Positions 42,041 to 43,403 of a stretch of 43,403 bases of DNA are shown here, piece by piece. The position numbers were made by a program, and so were the translations under genes. Source of the stretch: Lachnoclostridium sp. (GTDB lineage Bacteria; Bacillota_A; Clostridia; Lachnospirales; Lachnospiraceae). The number at the start of each line of letters is the position of its first letter. Position 1 is the stretch's first letter. The stretch lies in the NCBI GenBank assembly GCA_015057755.1, contig SVDR01000011.1:1-43403 (forward strand). The letters run 5' to 3'. The notes below the pieces were generated by a model. The model searched no databases and was not told the DNA's origin. It saw only the letters and a list, made by a program, of their open reading frames with translations.

Positions 42041-42321
42041 CAGCGATTATATTGAAAGGCATGGAAGGTGCACCAGGTACCTGTTTTCCGACAGAGAGGG
42101 AACGTCATCGGCTGGAAGCGATCCCGGGTTCAGACAGAGTGCTCAATTTCACACCGGAGCTGCGTGGTTGAAACTTCATATGTAAGAGATAAGAAGTAAG
42201 TAGGCTGCGACGTTATTTGCACGTTACGCAATATGAGGTGCCTGCCAAACGGCGGGAATCAGGGTGGTACCGCGGATATTTCGTCCCTAATACGTTTTTA
42301 CGAGCGTATTAGGGATTTTTT
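42041..42321 (+). promoter_or_regulatory. T-box riboswitch leader, tRNA-Phe specific (UUC specifier)
   Basis: The 493-bp stretch between genes (41891-42383) holds the promoter and a full T-box leader. The T-box sequence AGGGTGGTACCGCGG is at 42261-42275 and matches the consensus. On the 3' side of stem I, GAAACTTCATATG carries TTC (42175-42177), a phenylalanine codon followed by A, in the position expected for the specifier. pheS begins 62 bp after the terminator. Uncharged tRNA-Phe should favour the antiterminator and read-through. Confidence 0.93.
42285..42321 (+). terminator. Regulated terminator of the phenylalanine T-box
   Basis: A 10-bp perfect stem (42285-42294 with 42305-42314), a 10-nt loop and, after one A, six T residues. 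It lies just after the T-box sequence. Confidence 0.93.
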
Positions 42322-42383
42322 ATTACATTAATTTCCGTCCCTGTTTTCGCAACAGGAAACCAAGAAAAAGGAGAAATGAAAAG

Positions 42384-43400
42384 ATGAACATGAACGAAAT
42401 CAGAGCTTCTTATCAGGCAGATCTGGATCTGGTAAAAGATGCAAAAGAATTAGCTGCGTTCTGGACAAAATACCTCAGCAAAACTGGTTCTATCCAGGGC
42501 TTAATGGCTGGTATTAAGAGCGTTCCGAAGGAAGAGAAAAAAGCTTACGGTCAGATGGTCAATGAGATCAAGACATGGGCACAGGAGTTATATGATGCGA
42601 AGAAGGAAGAAGTAGAGAAGGCAGCGATGTTAGCCCGCTACGAGGATGAGAAAATTGACGTAACTCTTCCGGTTAAGATGAGACCGGCAGGAAACCTTCA
42701 TCCGTTAACTTCCATCCGCAATGAAATTATCGACGTATTCGCAGGTATGGGCTTCGAGATTTACGAAGGTCCGGAAATCGAAGATGACGACCACAACTTC
42801 ACAAGATTAAACGTATTAAAGGATCACCCGTCCAGAGATATGCAGGATACATTCTGGCTGACAGAAGACCTCCTTCTCCGTACACACACATCTCCGGGAC
42901 AGATTCGTGTGATGGATTCCAAGAATCCGCCGATCAAAGTTCTGGTACCGGGTAAAGTATTCCGTTCCGACAGTGACGCGACACATTCCCCGATGTTCTC
43001 CCAGATGGAAGGTCTTGTAGTTGATAAGAAGATCACACTTTGCGATCTTCAGGGTATGTTAGACCAGTTCGTAAAGGCACTGTTCTCCGAAGAAGTAAAG
43101 ACAAGACTCCGTCCGTCCTACTTCCCGTTCACAGAGCCGTCCGTAGAGGTAGACGTAAGCTGCTTCAAGTGCGGCGGCAAGGGCTGTTCTTTATGTAAAG
43201 GAACAGGCTGGATCGAGGTTCTCGGCGGCGGTATCGTAAACAATAAGGTTCTTGAAAACTGTAACGTAGACTCCAGCGAGTATTCCGGTCTTGCATTCGG
43301 TATCGGTATGGAGCGTATCGCGATGTTAAAATACGGAATCAACCACATGGGCAAACTGTTCGAGAACGATGTGGAATTCTTAAAGCAGTTCAAGGCGTAA
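42384..43400 (+). CDS. pheS: Phenylalanyl-tRNA synthetase alpha subunit
   Basis: The 338-residue protein is complete. An N-terminal coiled-coil arm (1-85) leads into the class II catalytic core, with the blocks HPLTSIRNEIIDVFAGMGFEI and LLRTHTSPGQIRVM. The Phe-site region FTEPSVEVDVSC is followed by a CFKCGGKGCSLCKGTGW insertion and by AFGIGMERIAMLKYGI (motif 3 at the end). It forms an alpha2beta2 enzyme with PheT, whose gene should lie just beyond the right edge. AAGGAG is 10 bp before ATG 42384. The T-box leader with a TTC specifier confirms the assignment. Confidence 0.98.
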   Translation: MNMNEIRASYQADLDLVKDAKELAAFWTKYLSKTGSIQGLMAGIKSVPKEEKKAYGQMVNEIKTWAQELYDAKKEEVEKAAMLARYEDEKIDVTLPVKMRPAGNLHPLTSIRNEIIDVFAGMGFEIYEGPEIEDDDHNFTRLNVLKDHPSRDMQDTFWLTEDLLLRTHTSPGQIRVMDSKNPPIKVLVPGKVFRSDSDATHSPMFSQMEGLVVDKKITLCDLQGMLDQFVKALFSEEVKTRLRPSYFPFTEPSVEVDVSCFKCGGKGCSLCKGTGWIEVLGGGIVNNKVLENCNVDSSEYSGLAFGIGMERIAMLKYGINHMGKLFENDVEFLKQFKA

Positions 43401-43403
43401 TCG

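Overview
The window reads as chromosome from a low-to-mid GC, Gram-positive, spore-forming anaerobe of the class Clostridia, most probably Lachnospiraceae. The basis is the spoIIA-sigF-spoVA sporulation block, two T-box leaders in front of aminoacyl-tRNA synthetase genes, a CIRCE-controlled groESL operon, 2-hydroxyglutaryl-CoA dehydratase genes, and several families I know mainly from Lachnospiraceae (DUF4364, DUF5716/DUF5717, DUF6472). Genus assignment from sequence reading alone is not safe. No tRNA or rRNA gene, CRISPR array, prophage or insertion sequence is visible.

Layout. 1-1.7 kb: the end of hgdA and complete hgdB (glutamate fermentation through 2-hydroxyglutarate), closed by a strong terminator. 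1.8-4.2 kb: an MFS transporter converging on an IclR regulator that sits behind a small membrane protein gene. 4.4-6.5 kb: CIRCE/promoter, groES, groEL. 6.5-8.8 kb: a CYTH protein, a DUF975 membrane protein and a DJ-1/PfpI protein. 8.8-15.3 kb: a protein-quality-control cluster, tig-clpP-clpX-lon-engB. 15.3-21.9 kb: two small genes on the minus strand (DUF4364 and an 86-aa membrane protein), diverging from a three-gene unit encoding a giant solenoid protein (DUF5717-like), a degenerate Hsp70/actin-fold protein (DUF5716-like) and a helical-repeat protein. 21.9-25.8 kb: a valine-specific T-box leader followed by a four-cysteine mini-protein, a lipoprotein and valS. 25.8-27.4 kb: a 46-codon gene and a membrane-anchored TPR protein. 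27.4-32.1 kb: spoIIAA-spoIIAB-sigF, a consensus-like sigma-G promoter on the sigF stop codon, a 53-codon membrane protein gene, and spoVAA-AB-AC-AD-AE. 32.2-34.5 kb: tandem CNNM/CBS membrane proteins. 34.5-37.3 kb: a class A penicillin-binding protein on the minus strand. 37.5-41.4 kb: a YigZ-type protein, bipA, a DUF523 protein and an AT-rich XRE regulator. 41.4-43.4 kb: a bacterial PH-like protein on the minus strand, then a phenylalanine-specific T-box leader and complete pheS (pheT presumably follows outside the window).

The region is mostly housekeeping. The best-defined working units are the chaperone/protease set, the forespore unit (the SpoIIAB/SpoIIAA partner switch releasing sigma-F, then SpoVA channel genes from a sigma-G-type promoter), and the two T-box synthetase operons, whose specifier codons (GTA and TTC) agree with valS and pheS.

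The least understood part, and the best candidate for an undescribed system, is the 16.3-21.9 kb unit. It joins an 1192-residue beta-sandwich/solenoid protein, an Hsp70-like protein whose second phosphate-binding loop is eroded, and a translationally coupled helical-repeat protein. A second point of interest is that a tRNA-Val T-box appears to control two uncharacterised small genes together with valS.
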